From NCBI RefSeq assembly GCF_903819435.1, contig NZ_CAIJDP010000062.1:124001-188000 (forward strand): a stretch of 64,000 nucleotides of DNA, given 5' to 3'. The translations under genes were made by a program, and so were the position numbers. Each line of letters begins with the position of its first letter. Within the stretch, counting starts at the first letter, position 1. Shown piece by piece: positions 46,801-54,459 of the stretch. Under the pieces are notes generated by a model that was not told where the DNA came from, ran no database searches, and was given only the letters and a program-made list of their open reading frames with translations. The stretch is from Flavobacterium salmonis (GTDB lineage Bacteria; Bacteroidota; Bacteroidia; Flavobacteriales; Flavobacteriaceae).

Positions 46801-47392
46801 TGGTGAACTTTCAGGAAGTGGAACTTTTATCACAGGTGATGGGCAGAATTGTAATCTGTCAATGAGCTATTATGATTTCTTTTTAGCTACTTATGATTTA
46901 TCAGGTAATTTAAAAAAGATAACTGCTAATGGAGATAATGAAAACCATGCTACTGTGCCTTACAAGGAAAAGTTTAATTTTTTCAAGGCTGAAGATGGAA
47001 CGTTTTACTTAAGCAGTAATATGAGAGCAAATAATTACACTAGTTTTGGTAGCATAATAAGTACTAATGGTGTTGATGGAACAGTTATTCATTTTGATGA
47101 AGATTGTGGTATTGTCAAGTATGAAAATACTTTGTCAACAGAAGATTTTACAAAAAATTTAAATGCAGTTATTTATCCTAACCCAACATCGGGTAAGATT
47201 TCTGTCGATTTGGAAAGTTATGATGGAAATGCAAATGTGGAGATATACGACGCAAACGGAAAAAAAATGAGCGAAGAAAAAGCAGTTGATTTATCTAAAA
47301 TTAATTTGACAATAAATGGCAGTCAGGGATTGTATTTTGTGAAAATTAAAACTGATAAAAAAACACAAACATTTAAAGTTTTAAAACAATAA
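43877..47392 (+). CDS. Large secreted protein with a T9SS sorting domain
   Basis: 1171 residues from ATG 43877; signal peptide about 1-20 (LAFCQW). Residues 20-320 look like a BNR-type propeller (WESLNTGLNDDLTGVVFFGNNGL, ILKTTNGGG). PKD/Ig-like domains follow at about 325-410 and 515-600. A long part (about 615-1085) has SBBP-like repeats such as DHDGNIYLSGVSEG, DNNIYLGGNYKD and DKNGDSYITGNNG. The last 75 residues are a type A sorting domain (VIYPNPTSGKISVDL to TQTFKVLKQ). It should be exported by T9SS and attached to or released from the surface. Function unknown. Confidence 0.85.
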   Translation: MRIILLRIFLLLNVQLAFCQWESLNTGLNDDLTGVVFFGNNGLVSGKKGLYYTTIGGQGGSSWKRFEITDNPVNATIYENTSFTHCYSNPAGSATTGFVYACGQNTLTKQAIIIEIELPSLKYSILYIGKEDSKLNKIDYGSSYVAVGDKGLIVRFNPGEVMEVKNISTDNFSSVSFYYDKCKIGSDGKILFFNYFDSSYSFVEMLTPGVDNKAVVYGSGTYNTGRSFSVGNKFLYYNTYNELSYSHTNYFGGPLNARSISASSTSEYVGTDHGIYRNSGNVLEWQSTSLNYAINSFWQQRGTNTVYASGDLGVILKTTNGGGTSIPYVKISDTVLGGCAGNYSQLDAIAGSVSSCKWFVNNVQVNTSCSGSLSYRFSTAGTYEIKYTVKNSFGVESTSIKNISIVSVPVINLPVTVSDNILCKSESIDVKIQNSEKDVVYTLKNEDGTKSYGTSEPGNGQTISFKTTLISQSGNYRLQAKNANANCYANFSDKFYITVEKTQAKFHADLINATPGESATFYQKAVDAQNYKWDFAPNASVATSNGEQEKVSFSKEGDTKINLEVWSNNGCYDQIEQNGPFVYNASQNSNGCWALINDGVDSSWNKYEYEGIDQLTPTEDGFLTCGGFNDQTFDSKIGLKANFKNKIGSYLAKHDRDGALKWIVSTEQSPFSDDRTRDVIYSSVVDHDGNIYLSGVSEGYFIDNKGERVKINNSYSNYIIKLDKQGKIIWKLTTDAGKYSNQKLYIDKENNLITTILLSALSPNKHHIYLNGVESTVIDPAMNYSTAGNLTMLKISPAGVIIWYTGISLGGVNGGGINDIGFDNDNNIYLGGNYKDNAIFYSESNTVTPQVLTDFTGSSSKIFLTKYNKDGIVQWKIRSAAKGAFFNDTYLNSMVTDKNGDSYITGNNGCKDAKAVHFFENSDGTTTQKSIGGFYLAKVNSLGICQWITGSQYANSVNTVGGSVIIKDNDKLHIIGELSGSGTFITGDGQNCNLSMSYYDFFLATYDLSGNLKKITANGDNENHATVPYKEKFNFFKAEDGTFYLSSNMRANNYTSFGSIISTNGVDGTVIHFDEDCGIVKYENTLSTEDFTKNLNAVIYPNPTSGKISVDLESYDGNANVEIYDANGKKMSEEKAVDLSKINLTINGSQGLYFVKIKTDKKTQTFKVLKQ

Positions 47393-47409
47393 TACTGTTC
47401 ATAAAATAT

Positions 47410-47446
47410 AAAAAGACGGCTTCCATTTTCTGGAAGCCGTCTTTTT
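47410..47446. terminator. Bidirectional terminator after the T9SS cargo gene
   Basis: A 15-bp perfect stem (47410-47424 with 47432-47446), 7-nt loop, between two convergent genes. Confidence 0.85.
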
Positions 47447-47472
47447 TATACTACTCTTGATTCTATATCTTC

Positions 47473-48765
47473 TTATGCATTCATCAAAGTCTCAATCTCA
47501 TCCACTTCAATCGGAATATTACGCATCAGGTTAAAAGGTTCTCCTTTTTCCTGAACCACAACATTATCTTCCAGACGAATTCCGAATTTTTCTGCCGGAA
47601 TATAAATTCCAGGCTCCACCGTGAAAACCATATTGGCTTTCATTGGTTCATGAAGCAATCCGTAATCGTGCGTGTCAAGTCCCATGTGGTGAGAAGTTCC
47701 GTGCATGAAATATTTTTTGTAAGCTGGCCAGTCCGGATTTTCGTTCTGGACATCGGCTTTGTCAATTAATCCCAAACCTAATAATTCAGAAGTCATGATT
47801 TTGCCCACTTCTATATGGTATTGTTTCCAAAGTGTTCCTGGCGTCAGCATTTTTGTCGCTTCGTTTTTCACTCTTAAAACCGCATTGTAAACTGCTTTTT
47901 GTCTCTCAGAGAATTTTCCCGAAACCGGAATCGTTCTCGTCATATCGCTTGAATAATTAGCGTATTCTGCCGCTACATCCAGTAGAATTAAATCTCCGGC
48001 CTTACATTGCTGATTGTTTTCGATGTAATGCAAAACGTTGGCGTTGTTTCCCGAAGCAATAATGGGCGTATAAGCAAAACCTTTAGAACGGTTACGAATG
48101 AACTCGTGAATCAATTCGGCTTCGATTTCATATTCCGTAACATTGGGTTTCACGAAAGGAAGCAATCTGCGGAAACCTTTTTCGGTAATATCACAGGCAT
48201 GCTGAATCAAATCGATTTCTTCGCTTTCTTTTACAGAACGAATACGCTGTAAAATCGGGTTGCTTTTCGCCACATTATGTGCCGGATATTTTTCTTTCCA
48301 CCATTTTACAAAACGGGCTTCGCGAGTTTCAGTTTCAACAGCTGCGCGGTAATGCTCATTGGTATTGATATACATCGTATCGGCATACGTCATCATTTCA
48401 TTCAAAATTTTATGAAAATCCTGTAACCAGTAAACCGTTCTGATTCCCGAAACCTGAAAAGCACGTTCTTTGGTCAGTTTTTCACCTTCCCAAATCGCAA
48501 TATGTTCGCTGGTTTCTTTTAGAAAAAGAATCTCCTTTTGGCTTTCATAAGGCGCATCCGGAAACAAAAGCAAAATACTTTCTTCCTGGTCCACACCGCT
48601 CAGGTAAAAAATATCCCTGTGCTGTGCAAAAGGCAAAGTACTGTCCGCACTAATCGGGTAAATGTCGTTTGAATTGAAAACGGCAACAGAATTAGGTTTC
48701 ATTTCTGTCGTAAATTTTCTGCGGTTTTTTACAAAAAGATTGCTGTTTATTTGATGATATTTCAT
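47473..48765 (-). CDS. pepP: Xaa-Pro aminopeptidase
   Basis: 430 residues, complete M24B peptidase. The N-terminal domain (MKYHQINSNLFVKNRRKF to LQRIRSVKESEEIDLI) precedes the pita-bread domain with its dinuclear metal site: the Asp pair in LLDVAAEYANYSSDMTRTIP, the His in GTSHHMGLDTHDYG, and the Glu residues in TVEPGIYIP and RLEDNVVV. It removes N-terminal residues preceding proline in the cytoplasm. A partial second copy lies at 42823-43226; a 104-bp patch (47663-47766) differs by only two bases from it. Confidence 0.95.
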   Translation of the reverse strand: MKYHQINSNLFVKNRRKFTTEMKPNSVAVFNSNDIYPISADSTLPFAQHRDIFYLSGVDQEESILLLFPDAPYESQKEILFLKETSEHIAIWEGEKLTKERAFQVSGIRTVYWLQDFHKILNEMMTYADTMYINTNEHYRAAVETETREARFVKWWKEKYPAHNVAKSNPILQRIRSVKESEEIDLIQHACDITEKGFRRLLPFVKPNVTEYEIEAELIHEFIRNRSKGFAYTPIIASGNNANVLHYIENNQQCKAGDLILLDVAAEYANYSSDMTRTIPVSGKFSERQKAVYNAVLRVKNEATKMLTPGTLWKQYHIEVGKIMTSELLGLGLIDKADVQNENPDWPAYKKYFMHGTSHHMGLDTHDYGLLHEPMKANMVFTVEPGIYIPAEKFGIRLEDNVVVQEKGEPFNLMRNIPIEVDEIETLMNA

Positions 48766-48862
48766 AATTGTTTCATTTTGGAACTTAGAATTTCAAAATT
48801 ACATATTTTAAGTAATCAACGTAAAATTGATTTCTTAAAGTTTTATTATTTGTTTGGGAATT

Positions 48863-49261
48863 TTATTTGACACTAAATACTCCCGCAATAGTTATATGAG
48901 TTATAAAAAACACTAAAAAAGGAGTGCTAAGTTCCAGCCAGTATGCTGTAAAAGAAAATTGATGAAAATGATCTACAATCTCTATATCATTTAAAATGCA
49001 ATAAAAAACAGAAGCAATACAGCAAAACGAAAAAGGTACGGAGAAACGGCATACAAAGTTTGGAGCAATAACTTTTACCTGTTCCAGAAAAATGAGTAAA
49101 AAGCAATAGACAAACGTACCAATAAAAGTAATTGGAACTCCAATGATTATGCCCATTGTCTGATTGAAAGACTCGCTTACGGATGAAACGATTATGAAAA
49201 AAGTAAGGGTAGCTGCTGTGGCACAAAACAAACTTTTCAGTACCGGATTTTGAACTTTCAT
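48863..49261 (-). CDS. Hypothetical small membrane protein
   Basis: About 132 residues from ATG 49261, preferred over an upstream TTG. Four hydrophobic segments (about 12-28, 36-60, 72-90, 108-130) include LFCATAATLTFFIIVSSV and FLVFFITHITIAGVFSV. No family recognised. It starts 6 bp after the gene at 49268-50164, so the two form an operon and may act together. Confidence 0.7.
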   Translation of the reverse strand: MKVQNPVLKSLFCATAATLTFFIIVSSVSESFNQTMGIIIGVPITFIGTFVYCFLLIFLEQVKVIAPNFVCRFSVPFSFCCIASVFYCILNDIEIVDHFHQFSFTAYWLELSTPFLVFFITHITIAGVFSVK

Positions 49262-49267
49262 AATCAA

Positions 49268-50164
49268 TTACTTTTTTTTAGGTTTAATGATGAAATTAGT
49301 ACCTTCTATTATGCAGAATTCAGGATTTGCAGGCGAGCAGTAATAAACCCAATCTGACCGGTCACTCCAAACTTCGCGTTTTATTTTCAAAGTATCATTT
49401 TTTATAAACAGATTGTAATAGGCATCCACTTGCAATAAATTAGCACCATGCTGGCTTAGCTTGTGTGTGTAAACAGGGACAATTGTTTTTTGTCCCTCAT
49501 TTTTTTCTTCGGGTTCCGGGTAAACATAGATTTTTTTGCCATAAAGAGCGTACCATTTTTCGTCTATCAAAAAAATAGCTTTATCAAAAAACTCTTCAGT
49601 GTCGCCATTGTATTTTTTAAATACCGATTTAAAAAAATAAACAGAACTTGCTTTTTTCGACAATCGTTTAAACTCCTCAAACGTGCGATCAGCATCCCAG
49701 TCTGCTTTTGGATTTAATTCGGTATAGTCATGTCTTGTAGTGTCGTTGTCAATAATCCACGAGATGTAATTGTCTTCAGAAATTAAATATTTTTTATGGA
49801 CTTTATAGTAATCAGAACTATTTACAATCAGGCTGTCAATTAGTTTTCCGTTAATATTGAATTTATAATACAATCTAAGCGGATCGTTATCATAAGAAAA
49901 ACCATTTTTATTCGACTGTATAACCACCGTTTCAGAAATTGGCGAAAAGTAGAAGTTGGTGAGGTTTAAAAAGTCGTCCGGTAATTTTATAATCTCAAAG
50001 TGGTCTGATGTAGGTTTGTTTTCAAGGTATTTATAAGTCAGGTATTCTTTTGGCAAGCCAGGCTGTGTGATAAAATTTCTAAAAAAATAACCATACAAAA
50101 TGTAGCATACCGTCAGCAATAATGAAATGCACACAAAATACAGGTTTTTTCTATAAAGGGTCAT
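49268..50164 (-). CDS. Hypothetical protein with one N-terminal membrane helix
   Basis: 298 residues. An N-terminal anchor (LYFVCISLLLTVCYILYGYFF, about 8-28) is followed by a mostly extracytoplasmic, aromatic-rich domain. No known motif; a WDADRTFEEFKRLSKKA helix and EKWYALYGKKIYVYPEPEEK strand are visible. It is followed after 7 bp by a small membrane protein. Both may be of accessory origin, next to a GC-rich intergenic repeat. Confidence 0.7.
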   Translation of the reverse strand: MTLYRKNLYFVCISLLLTVCYILYGYFFRNFITQPGLPKEYLTYKYLENKPTSDHFEIIKLPDDFLNLTNFYFSPISETVVIQSNKNGFSYDNDPLRLYYKFNINGKLIDSLIVNSSDYYKVHKKYLISEDNYISWIIDNDTTRHDYTELNPKADWDADRTFEEFKRLSKKASSVYFFKSVFKKYNGDTEEFFDKAIFLIDEKWYALYGKKIYVYPEPEEKNEGQKTIVPVYTHKLSQHGANLLQVDAYYNLFIKNDTLKIKREVWSDRSDWVYYCSPANPEFCIIEGTNFIIKPKKK

Positions 50165-50470
50165 AGATATAATGGCAATTAATTTAAATCCAAATCTAAA
50201 ACCTTTTTCGGATTATAAGGTTGTTTTTGTAGATAAAGAATTACAAATCTAATGGATATATAATTTGACTGAAGAATACTTTTAATCTTTTGGGCGTGTC
50301 CCAAGGGCCGGGCTTTCGGCTATATCTTTTATTCCGCTGTCGCTTCATAAAAGGATGCCGCCTCTATCCCTCACGCGAGTTTTGGTTTTATGAGAAAATT
50401 TATTGTTCACAATTGCAAATGTATTTAACAGTGTGATTTTGTATATTGTCATGATTTTGATTTTATAAAA
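50165..50470. other. Intergenic region holding a GC-rich element
   Basis: 306 bp. The flanks are A+T-rich and empty, while 50292-50377 is a compact GC-rich structured block described separately. Confidence 0.6.
50292..50377. repeat. GC-rich structured intergenic element
   Basis: About 86 bp, clearly richer in G+C than the flanks. Paired segments: GCGTG (50294-50298) with CACGC (50372-50376) closing the whole block, GCCG/CGGC (50307-50310, 50317-50320), and CTTTTAT/ATAAAAG (50326-50332, 50347-50353) extended by AT/AT around a bulged G. It resembles a dispersed intergenic repeat I recall from other flavobacterial genomes; that is memory, not a search. Confidence 0.55.
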
Positions 50471-51075
50471 ATGAAAGAACTGCTAATTGAAAGTAAAGGA
50501 ATAAGAACCGACAATATTTTATACCGCCTTTTGAGTTAAGAGAAGGAGATTTGGTCTTAATTCATTTGGATTGCCATGTTGCTTCTTCATATGTCCAAGA
50601 AAAATTAATTGCTATTTTGACGGGAAAAGAAAAACATAAAAATGTTAGGATTAACAAACCTCATACTTTTGTAAAACATTTTAGAGAATCAAGATTTAAA
50701 GACAGGTTTTTGCCCGCTACAGTAGGCGAATATTTATCTAAAAATGCTAATCCCAAAAGTGAATTTGCTAATAAGATCTATGAAATCGATTGGATTAATA
50801 AAGACATAAAAATAAAGACACTTGCTGGAAATCCTAGAAAATTAATTTCGTTGTATTCCGTATTATCAAAAACAAATAATATTATTTTTGATCTGGCGGC
50901 ACAGGATTTTGAAGGTATGGAACATGTTGCTAAAATTGTAAAAGACGAAATAAGGAACAATGGATCAGCAATATTGATTGAGCAGAATGATTATTTGAAA
51001 AAGTACAGCACAAAATATATAAAAATTGAATGGTTTATAGATTTAGATGAATATGAAAAGAAATTTAAATTTTAA
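50471..51075 (+). pseudogene. Frameshifted gene for an ABC ATPase-like protein without a P-loop
   Basis: ATG 50471 opens MKELLIESKGIRTDNILY and then stops at 50537; the +2 frame continues from about 50523 with PPFELREGDLVLIHLDCH for the remaining protein, so one base seems to be missing near 50521-50523. The restored product of about 200 residues follows an ABC ATPase: EGDLVLIHL where Walker A would be (no GKT), LAGNPRKLISLYSVLSKTNN as a signature-like helix, IIFDLAAQDFEGMEHV as Walker B/D-loop with the catalytic Glu replaced, and SAILIEQND as the H-loop region (Gln-Asn for His). Either the gene is dead, or this is a sequencing error in a pseudo-ATPase family. Confidence 0.7.
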
Positions 51076-51148
51076 ATCCAAAATCCGATAGCGCAAATTT
51101 GTTATTCGTTTCCGAAACTATAATCAAACCAGAATATGATATAATTCT

Positions 51149-51406
51149 ATGATAAAACGTTTAGTCACTATTTTTTTTATAACAACAGTATTGTTAGTTC
51201 TGCTTCATGGATTTTTTAGAATATATGAAGTTTTTTATCCATCCTACTTTAATCAAACAGAATATACTCAAACTGTATTTATTGGAAATGGGAAGATACC
51301 TGAAAAATATGAATTATTGTTTTACGGATTTATTAGTTTTAAAGTTTTAACTGTTAGTATAATTCTGAGCGTTATTATTTGCATTTTTAAATTAATAAAA
51401 AGGTGA
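51149..51406 (+). CDS. Small membrane protein, 85 residues
   Basis: Two membrane helices (about 4-24 and 57-80: LVTIFFITTVLLVLLHGFF and FISFKVLTVSIILSVIICIF) flank a short polar loop with several Tyr. No family recognised. It follows the frameshifted ABC-like gene by 73 bp and precedes another membrane protein by 64 bp, so an operon is possible. Confidence 0.6.
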   Translation: MIKRLVTIFFITTVLLVLLHGFFRIYEVFYPSYFNQTEYTQTVFIGNGKIPEKYELLFYGFISFKVLTVSIILSVIICIFKLIKR

Positions 51407-51470
51407 AAAATAAAACTTCTATGCTGTAACAAACTCCAATCCCACAAGTCTTTACAATAAACTAAAATTT

Positions 51471-52028
51471 ATGAAACCAAAAACCATTTGCTTAATTGGA
51501 TTGTTCTTTTTCGTTCTAAGTTATATTATGTTTTCAAACAGTGCTGCTTTTGAGTATTTCAAAAAACCTGTTGATTTTGCACATTGGTTTAATTTAATTG
51601 GGGCTTGTTTGCTGTTGTCATTCAATTATTTGTTTCCCAAAAACAGATTAAATTCGGTTGCATCTGTCTTAACCGCTTTTGGAGTTGTGGCACATATCGG
51701 ACTTTGTACAATCGATTTTATCATGTGGAGTTATGGTGACAACGAAGCTGCAAAAGCTGCGTTGAGCGAACATTTAAGCAATACACCTTCCATTTTGTTT
51801 CCGTTTGTTGTTGTGGGGCCGTCGTTGCTTTTTGTAGGGTTGGCGGTACATGCTGCAAATTTTATCAAAACACATACAATAAGTGCTTTAATGGTAATTG
51901 TTGGTGCGCCGTTGGTAGGCGTTTCATTCTTCATATTAAAAAATGGAATTTTGATGTTGTTGAGTTGTCTGGTTTTTTCTTTAGGACTGACCTTACTTAT
52001 TTGTAAGAATGATAGTAGTGATTTATAA
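51471..52028 (+). CDS. Hypothetical six-helix membrane protein
   Basis: 185 residues with six hydrophobic segments, starting ICLIGLFFFVLSYIMF. Charged loops are short; HWFNLIGACLLLSF and FVVVGPSLLFVGLAVHAANF are typical helices. No motif assigns a function. Confidence 0.7.
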   Translation: MKPKTICLIGLFFFVLSYIMFSNSAAFEYFKKPVDFAHWFNLIGACLLLSFNYLFPKNRLNSVASVLTAFGVVAHIGLCTIDFIMWSYGDNEAAKAALSEHLSNTPSILFPFVVVGPSLLFVGLAVHAANFIKTHTISALMVIVGAPLVGVSFFILKNGILMLLSCLVFSLGLTLLICKNDSSDL

Positions 52029-52084
52029 TGAAATTGATATATTTGAATTTCTAACGACTATCACCTTAAACCCTGTAAATTAAT

Positions 52085-52930
52085 ATGAATAAGATTTTTA
52101 CCATTCTTTTTTTAGTTTTAACATTCAATTTATCAGCACAAAGTCAGCTTCAATTTGACAAGAAGTTTGTTGAGTGTGAAGATAAGTGGGTTGTTTTTCC
52201 GGCAGATAGTATTGGGAATTATAATTTCGGATTCATATATATTGATGCTCAGGCTGGTCTAACATTGGAATATGAAGGTTTTTTTAAAATTGATAAAACT
52301 GGAAAATTTATAAGTGATAGAAAAGAAAAAACAAGTTCGATGAAGTATCGGTTACAGCCAAACAATACTTTAGTTGCATTTATGCCAGAATCAAAATTTG
52401 ACGAGTTACATATTCAAAAAATACCTGACTGGCTCAAAATTTATAAAGGAGATGAAAATTCAATAGGACATCTTTATAGATGGGGCTTTATGTATAACGG
52501 TTGGAATGAATGTCAAAAAGCTCTTGAATACCTTGAAAAAGCAAATAAAATTGATCCAGATTATAAGGGGCTTCGGGTTGAATTAGCTTTTTCTTATAAT
52601 TATCTAAAGCAATATCAAAAAGCAGTTGATGTTCTAAAAATTGCTTTGAACAAAGATCCTCTTGATGCCTATACGAATAAGGAATTAATTTATGCTGAAA
52701 CTAAAAATGGCAACATCGAGGAAGCGGAGAATGTATGTCGAAAAGTATTTAAAGAGTGTAAAGACAAGACTTATAATTCTGAAAATGCCTACAATATTTT
52801 ACAAGCCTATTATACCAGGAAAGATATTAAAAATTTCAATAATTGGTTTGCAGAGGCAAATTCATACTTGATGAGCCATGAAAAAATTAAATCGCTTTCC
52901 GAGCAAATGAAAACTGAATTAAAACAATAA
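52085..52930 (+). CDS. Exported TPR protein
   Basis: 281 residues. A signal peptide (about 1-18, FNLSAQS) is followed by a 115-residue N-terminal domain with no known match, then three TPR units (about 135-255), for example ALEYLEKANKIDPDYKGLRVELAFSYNYLKQYQKAVDVLKIAL. Probably periplasmic or surface-exposed scaffold; partner unknown. It ends 7 bp before the next gene. Confidence 0.75.
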   Translation: MNKIFTILFLVLTFNLSAQSQLQFDKKFVECEDKWVVFPADSIGNYNFGFIYIDAQAGLTLEYEGFFKIDKTGKFISDRKEKTSSMKYRLQPNNTLVAFMPESKFDELHIQKIPDWLKIYKGDENSIGHLYRWGFMYNGWNECQKALEYLEKANKIDPDYKGLRVELAFSYNYLKQYQKAVDVLKIALNKDPLDAYTNKELIYAETKNGNIEEAENVCRKVFKECKDKTYNSENAYNILQAYYTRKDIKNFNNWFAEANSYLMSHEKIKSLSEQMKTELKQ

Positions 52931-52937
52931 TCCAATA

Positions 52938-53309
52938 GTGAAAAACCATTTAAAATACCTGATTTCACTCATTCTGGCTTTGGCCGTGATGACAGGCGAC
53001 GGTATTTTGTGTTCTCAGTCTAATGCTCCCGAATATTATCAGTCATCTTATCTTGATTCAGGAAAAGAAATTGATCTGAAGAATATTCGGTTATACGTTT
53101 TCAATCGTGTAAAATCATTCGGCAAAACTTTATTTCCGATACTTTTAAGTTACCTTGAATTTAAAGAGCTTTTCAGTCTTCATACTAAGGTTCTTTTGCA
53201 GGTTTGCAACAATCTTCATCAAAACATAATTTCATTTATAAAGCAGTCTGTTTTTATAAACGAACATAGTATTTCAACCGACTTCAGAAAAAGTTTATAC
53301 AACGCTTAA
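52938..53309 (+). CDS. Small exported protein of unknown function
   Basis: 123 residues from GTG 52938, the only suitable start. One hydrophobic signal segment (YLISLILALAVMTGDGILCSQS, about 7-28) and a soluble tail with repeated Lys-rich amphipathic pieces. Its stop codon lies in a perfect 8-bp hairpin, and the 59-residue gene follows 75 bp on. The pair seems conserved in flavobacteria, from memory only. Confidence 0.6.
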   Translation: MKNHLKYLISLILALAVMTGDGILCSQSNAPEYYQSSYLDSGKEIDLKNIRLYVFNRVKSFGKTLFPILLSYLEFKELFSLHTKVLLQVCNNLHQNIISFIKQSVFINEHSISTDFRKSLYNA

Positions 53310-53348
53310 GGAATTTCTTCCTTAACAATTATGCTATTCAAAGCATAA
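53306..53348 (+). promoter_or_regulatory. Two consecutive hairpins between the small-protein genes
   Basis: TTAAGGAA/TTCCTTAA (53306-53313, 53318-53325, 4-nt loop) overlaps the stop codon of the first gene. TTATGCT/AGCATAA (53329-53335, 53342-53348, 6-nt loop) follows. Neither is trailed by a U run, so they suggest an attenuator or RNA-stability element. Confidence 0.5.
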
Positions 53349-53384
53349 GATGATTCATAATGTCTAATCATTTATCATTTTACA

Positions 53385-53564
53385 ATGTATAAACACAATC
53401 ATAAAAAAAGTTTAGCGCAATCTAAACAGCCGCTTCATTGGCTCAAAAGAAAAATTATTGTAATACTTACAGCCTTCATGTTAGGAATGGCAAACGGAAT
53501 GCATACCGAAGATACCAGAATTAAAGGCAATCAAAATTATACAGAACAGCATAAGAAAGATTGA
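53385..53564 (+). CDS. 59-residue putative membrane or exported peptide
   Basis: ATG 53385 to TGA 53564. A basic N-terminus (MYKHNHKKSLAQSKQPLHWLKR, read in pieces) precedes one hydrophobic segment KIIVILTAFMLGMANG and a polar tail MHTEDTRIKGNQNYTEQHKKD. Positive-inside charge suggests the tail faces the periplasm. An intrinsic terminator begins 25 bp after the stop. It is too small for usual gene calling but has codon bias and a terminator of its own. Confidence 0.6.
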   Translation: MYKHNHKKSLAQSKQPLHWLKRKIIVILTAFMLGMANGMHTEDTRIKGNQNYTEQHKKD

Positions 53565-53588
53565 TTTCAGCGGTTCACAATTCCAGAG

Positions 53589-53617
53589 AAAACCGAAGCA
53601 ATTTCCGCTTCGGTTTT
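53589..53617 (+). terminator. Terminator of the small-protein operon
   Basis: AAAACCGAAGC (53589-53599) and GCTTCGGTTTT (53607-53617), 11-bp stem, followed by T residues. It shares its arms with the terminator at 54923-54950. Confidence 0.85.
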
Positions 53618-53694
53618 TTTATGGAGTTATTCAGAGAAATGCTAAATTTGAATGTTTGCATTTAGATTTACAACTCAGTAAACATCAATTGAAT

Positions 53695-54429
53695 ATGGCA
53701 GGAAAAACATGGAAGTTGAAAAAAGTTTTAAAAACAATCTGGATTACAACAGGTGTATTGTTTACAATCTGGCTGTTTTACTCTTATGAATCGGATGGTG
53801 TGGACAAGTCTTTTTTGCAAAGCAATGATTCGGTAAATGTAGAAGATGCTTCTGATTATTATGTATTTACGCCGAAAAAAGAATTCAAAAACGTTGTAAT
53901 TTTTTATCCCGGAGCAATGGTAGAAACAGAAGGGTATGTTCCGCTTTGTCGAAAATTGGCTAATCAAAACATGAAGGTCTATTTGATAAAAATGCCATGG
54001 CGACTAGCTTCAAAAGGATATAACAAACCGAAAGATTTGCATCTTTTTGAAGATACTTCTAAAACCTATATTTTGACAGGACATTCACAGGGCGGAAAAA
54101 TGGCAGCGCAGTTTGTCTATGAAAATCCTAAATTGATTGATAAACTGATCTTGATTGGAACTTCACATCCCAGGGATATTTCTTTAGCAGATGCTGAAAT
54201 CCCAATCTTAAAAATTTACGGTTCAAAAGACGGTGTGGCAGATGAAGGATCTATTTTGAAAAACAAATCGAAATTACCAGAAACAGCAAAATTTTTAAAG
54301 ATAGAAGAAGCAAATCATTGTCAGTTTGGTTATTATGGGTTTCAGTTAGGAGATGACAAAGCTGAAATTAGCAGAGAACAGCAACAGCAACAAACTTTAA
54401 ATGCGATGGTTTCGTTTATAAAGGAATAA
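53695..54429 (+). CDS. Membrane-anchored alpha/beta hydrolase
   Basis: 244 residues from ATG 53695. An N-terminal helix (VLKTIWITTGVLFTIWLFYSY, about 10-30) anchors it. The hydrolase core shows VVIFYPGAMVETEGYVPLC, S131 in LTGHSQGGKMAAQF, an Asp in IYGSKDGVAD and a His in EEANHCQFGYYG. Related to the PF12695-type family; substrate unknown. It precedes the SRPBCC protein by 30 bp. Confidence 0.82.
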   Translation: MAGKTWKLKKVLKTIWITTGVLFTIWLFYSYESDGVDKSFLQSNDSVNVEDASDYYVFTPKKEFKNVVIFYPGAMVETEGYVPLCRKLANQNMKVYLIKMPWRLASKGYNKPKDLHLFEDTSKTYILTGHSQGGKMAAQFVYENPKLIDKLILIGTSHPRDISLADAEIPILKIYGSKDGVADEGSILKNKSKLPETAKFLKIEEANHCQFGYYGFQLGDDKAEISREQQQQQTLNAMVSFIKE

Positions 54430-54459
54430 ATCATTTACTCATTAAAACAATAGAAGATT

